Shown here one piece after another: positions 1-9,354 of a stretch of DNA of 64,000 nt. Positions within the stretch are counted from its first letter, which is position 1, and each line of letters starts with the position of its first letter. The position numbers and the translations under genes are program-made. The DNA comes from Epithemia pelagica (taxonomy: Eukaryota > Bacillariophyta > Bacillariophyceae > Surirellales > Surirellaceae), in assembly GCA_946965045.2 (NCBI GenBank), contig OX337241.1, forward strand, positions 1,612,001 through 1,676,000. The letters run 5' to 3'. The notes under the pieces are model-generated. The model saw nothing but the letters and a program-made list of their open reading frames with translations, ran no database searches and had not been told where the DNA came from.

Positions 1-651
1 GTCAAATTTTCTTGTCGTTGTATGATAGTCTTGTTTCGTTGCCTGTGATTTTCGCTTGACATATCGTAACATTGGTACGAATTGCTTCCCCCGATGTGTT
101 GATTGCAGTCTCATGGTAAGCCGTTGAGGGGGCGAACTCATACTCCTGAGTCTTCTATTGCCATTTGTTTGACGACTTGGTCGAACAATCTTACAGGTGT
201 ATATAGCATGTTTTAGAGATCGGACGTGTCGCAAATTTCTTCTTGTAGTTGAGACATTGTTCACACGCTCACTCCTTGAAGTTTGCCTTTCCTGAGAATC
301 CCAAGTGCTGACCTCCGACTCGAGCGCAGTTATATTGTCTCTCCGTCGTAGTTTGACATGTACGATGCTAGGCTCTTGCACTTCATACATACTCAACTGC
401 AGTTCAGTCCAAGAGGTCGGCAGGAACAGATAGGATCGTAACTGGCTTCTTCGCAGGTTTTTTCTTCGATCTCTGAAAAGTTCACGTCGCAGATTAAGAG
501 AATGGCCTCTATGAACCTCTGTCATCTGTGGTGCCGTGAGAGATTCAAATAGACGTAAAGCATGAAAACGCCGAACAATTGCAAAGCCATTGAAGGGAGT
601 TTCAGTTTGAATCAACCGTGGCGATAAGTGGACTGTTTTCACCCATGACAT
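1..651 (-). CDS. N-terminal part of an unidentified basic protein, open through the left edge
   Basis: Reading leftward from an ATG at 651, 217 codons run to position 1 without a stop. An open run this long is unlikely by chance, so I treat it as the 5' end of a gene continuing outside the window. The product begins MSWVKTVHLSPRL and is rich in arginine and serine. I see no recognisable domain, signal peptide or membrane segment. The same frame stays open upstream to a stop near 744 but has no earlier Met. It is on the same strand as the histidine kinase downstream of it, about 550 bp away. An open but non-coding stretch, or an exon of a spliced gene, remains possible. Confidence 0.4.
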   Translation of the reverse strand, partial: MSWVKTVHLSPRLIQTETPFNGFAIVRRFHALRLFESLTAPQMTEVHRGHSLNLRRELFRDRRKNLRRSQLRSYLFLPTSWTELQLSMYEVQEPSIVHVKLRRRDNITALESEVSTWDSQERQTSRSERVNNVSTTRRNLRHVRSLKHAIYTCKIVRPSRQTNGNRRLRSMSSPPQRLTMRLQSTHRGKQFVPMLRYVKRKSQATKQDYHTTTRKFD

Positions 652-1202
652 TTGAAACGACAGAACGTTGGAGAGCAGACTAAAATGATTGTTCGTAAGA
701 CCACGTTGCGGCGACGTTATGATAGCAACCCGTTGATCACATCAGTCTCATGGTTTTTTGTAAAAAAGTGGCGCGAAGGCAAAAAGCTTTCCATCTATGT
801 ACGCTATCCCAACCGTACAACTCCTCTATCCTCTAGCTAGCTCCATATACTCCTACCAGTAGAGCTGTGCAAGTGGAGCTTGAAGTGGAGAGACGAAGCA
901 TCAAAAGTTCAGGTAAAGGGCATCGTTTGTACACGCAGAGCGCTATTGAACTTGAGCATTTTGCATTTCTGCTGGTTTGTCATCGTAATCGGAATGAACA
1001 TTGTTGCTTCGTAAGTATGTGGTATTCGAACCTTTCGAATCGACAATGAACTCCTCCATCGTCACAAGTTGGTTTCAACTATCAACCAGTACGAAGCATG
1101 TTTACAATTGGGAGAAAGAAGCAAGTTCCTCACAAGCTTTCCTTTTCTTAGGTAGCCTGCAAAGCAGCGAGAAATCCCGGGAAACTTCATGCATGCGAAC
1201 AG
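652..1202. other. intergenic, no gene seen
   Basis: This stretch between the left-edge open frame and the stop of the histidine kinase holds only short open frames with no recognisable content. It presumably contains the 3' untranslated region of the kinase. Confidence 0.5.
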
Positions 1203-3351
1203 CTATGTACGCTTGATCTGACAAAGCTTTGTTTTCATATCTTTCATGGGAACTGGTTTAGTGACCCATTCATTGAACCCGATCTCCTTAAAATCGGTAC
1301 GCCCAACGCTGGCGGTCAAGCCTATTATGGGCAAATCAGTAAAACCCATGGTTCTTAGTCTTCTTGTTGCTTCTATGCCGTCCATTGTTGGCATCTAAGA
1401 AGAAAGTCAAACATGAAAGAAGCTATCCGTCAGATATGCTACAACCCATGGCGTGGCCACATACAGCACAACATAATCGTCAACTCACCTGGATGTCCAT
1501 TAGGCAGCAGTCATAATTTCCGTTCGCGATCATCTCTACAGCTAATTCGCCATTTTCTGCAAAATCACATGTGTGTCCCATACGTTTCAGCATGTGAGCA
1601 ACCAACTTTTGGTTGACCTTGTTGTCTTCAGCAACTAGAATGTTAAGAGTGTCAGGATCACCTCTGCACTTGAGTTGTCCTCTTTCACCACCATGGGCGT
1701 TTCGGCGGGTACTGTAAACCAAAACGAGGAGCCTTTACCCAACTCGCTATCAACGCCGATGGACCCTCCCATACCTTCAACTAACAGTTGGCAGATCGAT
1801 AAACCCAACCCAGTTCCGCCATACTGACGGGCCACAGCGGCATTGGCTTGCTGGTATTTCCGAAATATGACTTGTTTCTCTTCCTCTGCCATCCCAGAGC
1901 CTGTGTCCTTAACTTCAAATCTCACCATGGGTTTTCCTTGTTGCAACGCAAATGCATGAACGCTTATTCCACCAGCGGATGTGAACTTTACAGCATTGGA
2001 AAGAAGATTCAGTATTATTTGACGAAGACGATTTGGATCGCCTTGTATTCTAAACGGTACCATGGGGTCCCATTCCAAATGGAGATACAACTGTCGGTCG
2101 TCGCAACTCTGTCGAACTGCTTCGATAGATCCCTTTACAACGCTCAGTGGCTCATATGGTATGTGCTCTATCTTCATCTTCCCAGCCTCAAGCTTGCTGA
2201 AATCGAGCACGTCACTGATCACAGTCATCAGACCGTTGGCGGAAGTTTTGAGCAAGTTGACAAAAGATTGCTGTTCTTCTGTCATGGCAGTCTGATCCAA
2301 TAGGTCAATGAAACCTGTGACCTGATGCAATGGTGTCCGGATCTGCCAAGGTATACAATGGGTGAAACAGAAATTCATTCCATCGGATAAAGAGATAGAC
2401 ACGTACCTCGTGAGCCATTATGGCAAAAAATTCTGACTTTTGTTCCCGAGCAATTCGTTCTTGTTCTGCGCGATGGGCATCGGAGTTGTCGCGTGCACTG
2501 AATAATATGACATCTTCGGACGTGACAGGATCTTTTGATTTTCGCAGTTGGACCATGCATGATTTTTGGCCGACCCTTGTCTTGAGCTCTGCTTCAAGAT
2601 CGTAAGATTCATTCCGTTGGATTGCTTCCAATACTTTTTGCCCCATGACGGAGTCGACGAACCGATTGAGGAGCCCACCAGCTTCCCGTATCCTTCGGAC
2701 AGTGCCACTGCTAGACGTCGAAGCGGAACTTAAGGTGTTTGCACTGTTCACAGAATTATTGTCCTCTTGGTCGTCATCCGAGCCTTGGTTGCTCTTATCA
2801 GTGGCACGAGCGACCTCATTATCTTCATATCCCTCCAAAGCTAGCATTGCTTCCGGGTTTTGATAAAGTACACTACCATTCATGTCGAACTGACACACAG
2901 CAATTGGCAAATGTCTGAGCATCTCCACTCCCCTTGTTCTCTCGTTGAGTAATTCTTCCTTAACATATGGAATCCCCTCACATAGTAATGATATATGATT
3001 GTCGTCTTCCGATAGTCTTAGTCCACTCACATTCATGTGGACTGTCTTGGCTTTGCCCTTGGGATAGAGAGTCCATTCGTCGGATATATTACGTCCCTTT
3101 TCACATTCAATCATTAGAGCTTCACATCGCTTCACACTGGAGTCGCTCATGTCTTGAAAGCTTCTGCTGAAGAGATCGTCTCGAGTGCTGGCATTCCACA
3201 TTTTCAACCCAGCAGTGTTGGCCCATCTCATGCGACGATCGACCGAGTCGAAAATCCAAACTGGGTGCACGAGGATATCGAGCACTTCCAATTGATCAGA
3301 ACTGAACACTCGTTCAGGATCATAGTCGCAAGGCAATGACTTTGGGGGCAT
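1203..3351 (-). CDS. hybrid histidine kinase (PAS, HisKA, HATPase, receiver), with one frame break
   Basis: This is a soluble hybrid sensor kinase for phosphorelay signalling. Exon 1 (3351-2407) encodes a PAS-like sensor and a second divergent sensor region, and ends in the H-box. A 64-bp intron (2343-2406) splits AHE from IRTPLHQV, putting the phospho-accepting His at about residue 314. Exon 2 gives the ATPase N-box (LNLLSNAVKF), G1 (DTGSGM) and G2 (GGTGLGLSI). The receiver follows with VAEDN, LMDIQ, MPTMDG, LTAS and TKP, split by a 94-bp intron (1395-1488) right beside the phospho-Asp. Near 1660-1690, between the ATPase and receiver, the frame changes by one base. No convincing intron explains this, so it is a frameshift, a sequence error or an unrecognised splice. 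No transmembrane segment is visible. Ligand and output are unknown. Confidence 0.85.
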
Positions 3352-3408
3352 TGAGGACGACGTGACATTGGGTTGTAAGTTGTAAGGACATCATGGCTGT
3401 AGTATTAA

Positions 3409-3582
3409 TACTTCCCGGTGTCGAGTCCTTTCAAGGAGGGACCGCCCGGCGCGGAGGGTAGAATGACGAGGAGGGCAATGGTCGAGGAGGGCGCACGCCC
3501 GACAAGACAATTGCCCGTCGAGTCATTCTCCCGACAAGCCGGGCGCGCCCGACGCGAGAGGACGGCCAGACACAGGGAAGTA
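3409..3582. repeat. long foldback (inverted-repeat) element, MITE-like
   Basis: The two halves are imperfect reverse complements over almost their full length. The left end TACTTCCCGGTGTC pairs with the right end GACACAGGGAAGTA. Interior blocks such as GGGTAGAATGAC, GGGCAAT and GGGCGCACGCCC recur in the complement in matching order. The transcript or single strand would fold into one GC-rich hairpin of about 170 nt. No clear target duplication is visible. A fragment of the end (ACTACTTCCCGGT) recurs at about 3718. Confidence 0.65.
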
Positions 3583-3643
3583 GTAAACTTACTCCCTATC
3601 AAGCTGTGCAGGTAGTGAGAATTTCCTGGAAGCCATATCACAA

Positions 3644-3687
3644 AGTGTCACACAAGTGTCACACAAGTGTCACACAAGTGTCACACA
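3644..3687. repeat. 11-bp tandem repeat, four copies
   Basis: Four exact copies of AGTGTCACACA lie head to tail, between the foldback element and the SANT-like gene. Confidence 0.9.
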
Positions 3688-4023
3688 CGAGAGGGAAACC
3701 GCGCGACTCGCACGAAACTACTTCCCGGTCGTACAAAAAATTCCTACTGTAGTATAAAAATGTGAGACGAACTACCTACACAGTCTGGTATGGAGTTAGT
3801 ATGATGAGGTATCGCCCATTTGCAACGAATTGTCGAACAACGCGAGGACGGAGTTGGGGGAAATCGGTCCTCCCACCCGAAGAGTGCCTAGGCTAGGGGA
3901 GTTGACTATGATTGTGTTCCATTTAGATTGTTACTAGTAGATTATTTTTTGCTATATGTAGTATGTAGTTCAGCTCTCCCACAGATCACTCCAGTTAGAG
4001 CCGACAAGTTCACCAAATCGAAG

Positions 4024-5155
4024 TCATCCATCCATATGCTCTTCGTCCTCATCCAACATGACCACACGATTGGTCGCAACTTGTTCGTTGTCGACGTTCA
4101 CGTAAGTGCTGCGTAGTTCCACATGCACAATTGCGTCAAATTGCTGCGCTTGAACTTGATCGGTGAGCTCCTCCAAATTGATCGGGGTGAGGATCACGTC
4201 CCATTGGACAACTTGCTCCTCACATGGGAATGGAAGAGGGACTTCCATTGGGTCTGACCAAATGATGCGCTTGTCCTCCATTGTCTTCGTGATATCCCCA
4301 ACCTTGGCTTCGAATGCATTCTTGAGGGCCGAAAGCTCATGCAGAATGCCTAAACTTTGTAGAATGGCATTATTCATAGGCTTGCTGTAGAGACGGTCAG
4401 CAACCCGAACTCGGAGCTGCAAGTATCCGCCATCAGGGGTGACCGAGATCTTGTAGTGACTCTTGGGGCGGCACAGTCCATGGAAACGGGTTGTCACATG
4501 GTCTCGGCCACCATTAGCCTTGTAAACAAAAGAGAACCAAGGAAAATAAAACTTTTTCGACTCTGTCATCTTCTTGGACACCGTCATCCGTCCCATCTGA
4601 TTGGTCAAATCATCCAAGGCCGTGGTTGGTTGTAGCTTCGGATTTGGAGTTGACGCTTTCTTGGGCAGAGCTTTCTTGCGGGCTGGGGTTGTTCCGAGAC
4701 GAGCAACAGGCATGGTGTCGGCGATGAGTTCTTCGTTGTCTTCTTCTTCGGTATCTTCGAGGTCTTCTCCGAGTTCAAACTCGTCTTCGCTACCACTATC
4801 GTCCGAGATGTCACCAAGACGAAGTTCCTCTTGAGCGGCTTTCGATCCTGTGAATAGAAAAGTAGATTAGAAGACAGAATGAGTAACCAGTAATAAAGTA
4901 GCAAATCACAAACTTACGAGCACGATGTCCATCTTGTGTGCGGCTCACACAGAAATCTCTCGCCTTCTCTCGGAAGCGGTTCGCGAAGGTTTTCTCTCGC
5001 ATCACAGGCCAGTGCGCGACACGAACGGCCTCAATATCCTCGGGGTCTCGGAGGAGTGGATTGACACCACCACGCTTCTGTCGAAACAGTCGCAGCAGCT
5101 TGATGTCATCCTCTGGACCCCATCGAGGAGCCTTAACAGAAAGCTCGGCACTCAT
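4024..5155 (-). CDS. SANT/Myb-like protein, candidate accessory protein of a PIF/Harbinger transposon
   Basis: Two exons (5155-4918 and 4847-4024) joined over a 70-bp GT-AG intron give 353 aa. The first ~75 residues look like a divergent SANT/Myb DNA-binding domain: a tryptophan followed by EDD and spaced leucines, then an HWP segment and an FANRFREKARDF helix. A very acidic linker follows (DISDDSGSDEFELGEDLED), then a basic Pro/Lys segment and a C-terminal region of unknown fold ending in EDEEHMDG. PIF/Harbinger elements typically encode a Myb-like protein that helps import and DNA binding of a separate DDE transposase. Such a transposase is transcribed divergently 866 bp away at 6021. The partnership is inferred from family knowledge and position. 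Confidence 0.65.
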
Positions 5156-5473
5156 TCTGTTGGAACTACTTACGATTTACGCGAACCATCCAAAATTATG
5201 TGAGAAAGATGGCTTTTCTCTGGAGCAGGTTCCTTCGAAAAGTCATCGAGGTTCGAGTTCCGAGACCGGCATGCTTACCTGTGACACAATTGTGGAGTGA
5301 TTGAATACCGTCAAGACCAACTACTCTTGATTTTAGTATTCGTATCATTTATTGCCGTTATTCTATGGTTGAATTCGTGAATATGATCTCACGAGTGTCA
5401 ACAATACATGTGTTATTTGTTATATTCGTTTCTAATTTGTCACGGGCTATTGTATAGGCTATTATAATGGTCA

Positions 5474-5680
5474 TCCCGATATGATCGGGCTAGCCCGATA
5501 TGATCGGGCTAGCCCGAATTGTGCATGCCCTCCCGAATTGATCGGGCTAGCCCGAATTGTGCAAATTACTATGGGGTTTTACACGGTGTTTGCCCGATAT
5601 GATCGGGCTAGCCCGATATGAGCAGTTCTGCCCGATATGATCGGGATAGCCCGATATGATCGGGCTAGCCCGATATGAGC
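5474..5680. repeat. array of short palindromes (CCCGAT-ATG-ATCGGG family)
   Basis: The region is built from AGCCCGAT-ATG-ATCGGGCT, an 8-bp-arm palindrome, joined through the perfect palindrome CGGGCTAGCCCG. Two sub-clusters are visible: 5474-5565, whose units end in CCCGAATTGTGCA, and 5591-5680, whose units end in CCCGATATGAGCA. The array could extrude as cruciforms, or could be a multi-site binding region for a dimeric protein. It lies between two divergent genes. Units adjoin directly and vary little, unlike CRISPR repeats with unique spacers. Confidence 0.85.
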
Positions 5681-6020
5681 ATTTTGACTGGCTTGCGTGA
5701 CACATTATACAAGCCCCAATGAAAGGGCTATTGACAGAATGGTACCCAATTTGTACTTTACTACTAAGAAATGGTCCTAGTTTCAAACGATCAATTTATC
5801 AAACTCTCTCTTCAGTTTACATGTGTTCATATTGGCTTGCTTTCTACTACCGAGTCCACCTCCCTACAATATGCTGCTGTGTGTTATGATAAAATTTGGA
5901 TTTGGCAGTCGGGGGAGTAGGAAATCTTAAGCAAGATTCCGAACAGAGCCTGCCACTTTTCCAAACGGTTCCGAATGAACTTTCTCCTCAACTTTGTGAT
6001 CGGACCATCGGAATCACAAT

Positions 6021-6999
6021 ATGTTCACAATCCTACGTGCACTGTGGACTCCGTCGACCATGACGGATGCGCCTCCTCTGAAGCGCTCTCGCCTTCATGA
6101 GCTCTCCATAGAAGATATGATGCATAAGGCACGCATCATCTTCGGACGCGACCCATACAAGGAGCGGGCTCCAGAAACAGAGGAGCGGAAGTTTCGGGCA
6201 CTTTTTGGATGCTCACCCACTGTCATGCTTGCGTTGTGGAACCTTCTGGTAGAGTATTGTTTGTTGCCTGAAGGAGGCAGGCTCATCCATTTGTTTTGGG
6301 CCTTGATGTTCGTCAAAGTGTATCCCACAGAGGATACACTTGCAAAACTTTGCGCGGATCCAAGGGTCCATGATCGAAAAACACTTCGAAAATGGATTCG
6401 GCTGTTCATGACAGCCGTCTCCTACCTAACAGATATAGTGGTAAGTTGATTGCAATGTCGACCTGAATGTTTCCTATTATGGTCTAACCCTTTGGATTGC
6501 TTTTCTTTGGCAGATTGATTTTGATAATCGTCTTAGTGATGACGTTGGCAATGATTGCCTTGTCAATGTGGATGGCACGGATTTTCTTATTCGCCACAAT
6601 GGGCGCAAATTTTTCTCCTACAAGTATCAGCACTCCGGTCTCCGCTACGAGGTTGCAACGTGCATTCGCACGGGAGATCTGGTGTGGATTTCTGGTCCAT
6701 GGGAGCCAGGCATCTACAACGATCTGTCTGTGTTCCGCAACAGCGGAATCATCAATCTACTGGACGAGGGTGAACGCGTGGAAGCCGATGATGGCTACCG
6801 TGGTGAAGCGCCCATGTATGTCCGTTGCCCGTGCGTCTGTGGAACGGCAATCGAAGAATTCGAACGGATGGAAGCAATCTGCCGACGACGCCACGAAACA
6901 ATCAACAAACGATTTAAACAATTTGGCGCCCTCAAACAAGTGTGGCGCCACCAGCTCATAAAAGGAGTAAACCTAGGCGGTTTTAGTAATAGCTTTTAG
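6021..6999 (+). CDS. PIF/Harbinger-type DDE transposase, C-terminus apparently truncated
   Basis: Two exons (6021-6440 and 6514-6999) flank a 73-bp GT-AG intron and give 301 aa. The N-terminal ~140 residues form a helical region with an RKFRALFGCSP segment. The DDE_4-type catalytic domain follows: the first Asp in NVDGTDFLIR, the second in GPWEPGIYNDLSVFR, the EADDGYRGEAP block, and the acidic residue in CRRRHETINKRFKQFG. Family members usually continue past the last motif with a further helix of about 20-40 residues. Here the frame ends soon after in GVNLGGFSNSF, so the copy may be 3'-truncated. An ATG at 6060 is an alternative start. It would act in the nucleus, probably with the SANT-like protein. 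Confidence 0.8.
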
Positions 7000-7683
7000 G
7001 TCGCTTTTATACTTTCACATGAAATCAATGTGAAGGTCATGAAAAGGTATCGCTAGGAAGTATGAATGGAAAGTGCAAACAACGAAGTGTCGCCAATAAT
7101 CCATGGGTATTGTCAATTTCTTGAATCTCTACGGGGGATGTGAGATTGAGCTTTGGGATATTTTTTGAGATGCCTTGAGCTTGCTTCTTATATATTTGTA
7201 TAAAACGTCCACTCTCTACTACGAGTACTCAACGGATTATTGTAAGGTTACTCGTCTTTCGCGATTCGTGACTCTCTACAATACTAAGAGAGGTTAGTTG
7301 CTCCTACTACTCCTAGGAGTAACAGCTACTCCTCTCGAGAGTACAGGAGTAGCTACTCGGGGCCATCAATCTCCAAGCTAGGTCCTCCTAGAGAAGAAAG
7401 AAGCAGCGAGCAGATCAATGAACGAAGTGAAAATACATGAAAAAGTAATGAAGTTTCTCCTTTCCATCAGTAAATAGACCACATGATCACCAAACGTTCA
7501 TTTGAGAATTTCCATCCCCCCGCTAATCATATATATCGGCTCGTAATGACAGAAAATATTGACTTCGTTCGTGTGTACCAGGACAGCAATAGAGCAATGT
7601 ATCTGGTAAATTGCAAACCTGATTTCAGTTGCTTTGAAACTTTGCTTCATGTTTGTATGGTGATATCTTGATTACTTTTGACA
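7000..7683. other. intergenic with a cluster of short palindromes
   Basis: No gene is seen. At about 7297-7350 the sequence is built from CTACTCC/GGAGTAG words, including the perfect palindromes TACTCCTAGGAGTA (7308-7321) and CTCTCGAGAG and the self-complementary AGTAGCTACT. They may mark the remnant of a transposon end, but I could not pair them with sequence left of 4024. Confidence 0.5.
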
Positions 7684-7995
7684 TTAGTCCAAAAGCTTTT
7701 CGAGTTTGCCGCTATGGTATGCATGGTACAAATCATCATTTCCACCGACATGCTGGTTCATGACAAAAACATTTGGTACAGTTCGTTGACCTGTCAGTTG
7801 GAGAAGGGCACGCTGAATTTCAGCTCCATCGTTTTCCAAGTCTAACTCATGAACCTTGACTTGCACATTTCCCATCGATTGCAACAGTTGCTTCGTCTGT
7901 CGACAGAACGAACAGTATGATTTTGACCAAACAACTACCTGGTTGTTCGCATTTTCCGTTTTGATGTATTTCAGAATGTCGTCACTTTTGGTCAT
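7684..7995 (-). CDS. glutaredoxin (dithiol, CSFC active site)
   Basis: A single-domain glutaredoxin of 103 aa from the first ATG (7995). It reduces disulfides and glutathionylated proteins using glutathione. The active site is VVVWSKSYCSFC, followed by the cis-Pro motif TVPN and the glutathione-binding GGND. The frame stays open upstream to about 8043 but without ATG, so the short start is preferred and the protein is probably cytosolic. It is divergent from a two-domain glutaredoxin gene at 8401, to which it is clearly related (ENANNQVVVW here, ENSNNEVVV there), suggesting an inverted local duplication. Confidence 0.9.
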   Translation of the reverse strand: MTKSDDILKYIKTENANNQVVVWSKSYCSFCRQTKQLLQSMGNVQVKVHELDLENDGAEIQRALLQLTGQRTVPNVFVMNQHVGGNDDLYHAYHSGKLEKLLD

Positions 7996-8400
7996 GTTTG
8001 GAATGCTCCTTCGACTGATTGCTCTGTTGAGTCCAAAGTCCAAGGCTGCGTTTGGTTCTCTCAGGTTTTCGGTTCCCGTCTTCTACCATATGTGTTCTCA
8101 GCAATGCGCTTTATGGCCTAGAATCATGGTCGACGTGAGCGTGACTGGGAGATAGGCATCAATACCCGTCGGTCGTGAGCAGGTAAGAGCGAGTGCGAGA
8201 AGGCGCGAGAAACAATGTTCATCTATTTGGGCCTGTTCTGAGCCTGAGAAGTTTCAAATAGAGCCGCTCGAGATTTGGAAGCATCTGGAACAATCCTTCG
8301 AAAAGCATTCCCCGCTCGCGCAGTCACTCGGAAATTTGGGAGACGGCCTTTTATTCGTCTCACAAAAACGAAAATCATAACAAAACAACGCGCAACAACC

Positions 8401-9084
8401 ATGGCAAGAAACAGCAACAACGACCTTCTTCAGTTCATTCAATCTGAAAACAGCAACAACGAAGTTGTTGTTTGATCTAAATCATACTGTCCCTATTGCC
8501 GACAAACAAAACAACTGTTTCGATCACTGGGAAATGTACAAGTGAAGGTCCATGAACTTGACCAGGAAAAGAACGGGGTGGCCATTCAACGAGTTCTATA
8601 TCAGCTGACAGGTCAGAGAACAGTTCCAAATGTCTTTGTCAACAACCAACACGTCGGTGGTAACGACAAGGTACAAGCAGCATACCACAGCGGCGAACTG
8701 TTGAAGCTGCTCAAGGCACAACATTGGTCAGACACCCAACGTGACGAAAACAAGAAGGACGAAGAGAGGACAGACGCTTTGAAATCACTGATCGAAAACG
8801 AAAACAAGACCCACCAAGTCGTTGTGTGGGCCAAATCATGGTGCCCTCATTGTCGTGCTTCAAGAGCATTGTTTGAAAATACTCCCGAGCTCAGAAATGT
8901 CGATGTAGCCGTTCACGATATCGATACCTTACCAAATGAGGACGCGTTGCAGAATGAACTTTATCAAATGACGGGGCAGACGACGGTGCCCAACATTTTT
9001 CTCAATGGAAAATATTTTGGTGGAAATAGCGATCTCCAAAAGGCCTTTCGAACTGGCACACTTAATCGACAGCTACAACAGTAG
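8401..9084 (+). CDS. two-domain glutaredoxin interrupted by one in-frame TGA
   Basis: The frame from ATG 8401 encodes two tandem glutaredoxin domains. Domain 1 has SKSYCPYC, TVPN and GGND. Domain 2 has VVVWAKSWCPHC, TVPN and GGNS. A single TGA at 8473-8475 falls exactly where the divergent paralog and the second domain have the conserved tryptophan before the active site, so TGG has become TGA. No other lesion is visible over 228 codons. Either this is a recent pseudogene, a sequence error, or the stop is read through. A Sec codon is unlikely because Sec in glutaredoxins replaces a CxxC cysteine, and both cysteines are present. No ATG lies between the stop and domain 1's active site. Confidence 0.75.
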
Positions 9085-9354
9085 TAAAAGAAGAACAGCA
9101 ACGAAATGGACAATATACTACCTAGCCTGTCTGAACCTACATTAAAACGATATCAAACATAAACACTCGTCGGACGCGTTTTATAGCCTTTGTCGAAAAC
9201 TCATTACGAATAAGTCGTGATTGCGACAGGACAGAAGTAGGATCAGTCCTTTGGTCCAAAGAAGTCACCATATGGCGAAGTGATGAGAAATGACAAGTTT
9301 TGAAATTCAGCACCTTTACAGTCGAGGACGACATCCTTAATCTCTTCCATTTGT

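Larger units (their letters stand above)
4024..6999. mobile_element. candidate PIF/Harbinger transposon (minimum extent)
   Basis: The SANT/Myb-like gene (minus) and the Harbinger-type DDE transposase (plus) are divergent, with an array of palindromes between them. This is the two-gene arrangement of PIF/Harbinger DNA transposons. I could not identify the terminal inverted repeats or the 3-bp TWA target duplication, so the coordinates cover only the gene block. The transposase C-terminus looks short, which suggests a decaying copy. Confidence 0.5.

Noticed and set aside
1020-1045. TTCGAA-type word resembling a tRNA T-loop
   Set aside because: The flanking bases cannot form the T-arm, and no acceptor or anticodon arm can be folded. 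I found no convincing tRNA or rRNA gene in the window.
5474-5680. Possible CRISPR array
   Set aside because: The units are palindromic and adjoin each other without unique spacers of constant length, and no cas gene is present; the genome is eukaryotic.
3880-7350. Terminal inverted repeats of the Harbinger-like element
   Set aside because: Candidate words near 3888 and 7300 could not be matched into convincing inverted ends with a 3-bp duplication.
8275-8400. Basic N-terminal extension of the two-domain glutaredoxin resembling a mitochondrial transit peptide
   Set aside because: The extended frame begins with TTG, not ATG; the first ATG is 8401, matching the start of the paralog.
8473-8475. 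Selenocysteine codon in the glutaredoxin
   Set aside because: The TGA aligns with a conserved Trp, not with a CxxC cysteine; both active-site cysteines are encoded. I did not find a SECIS by eye.
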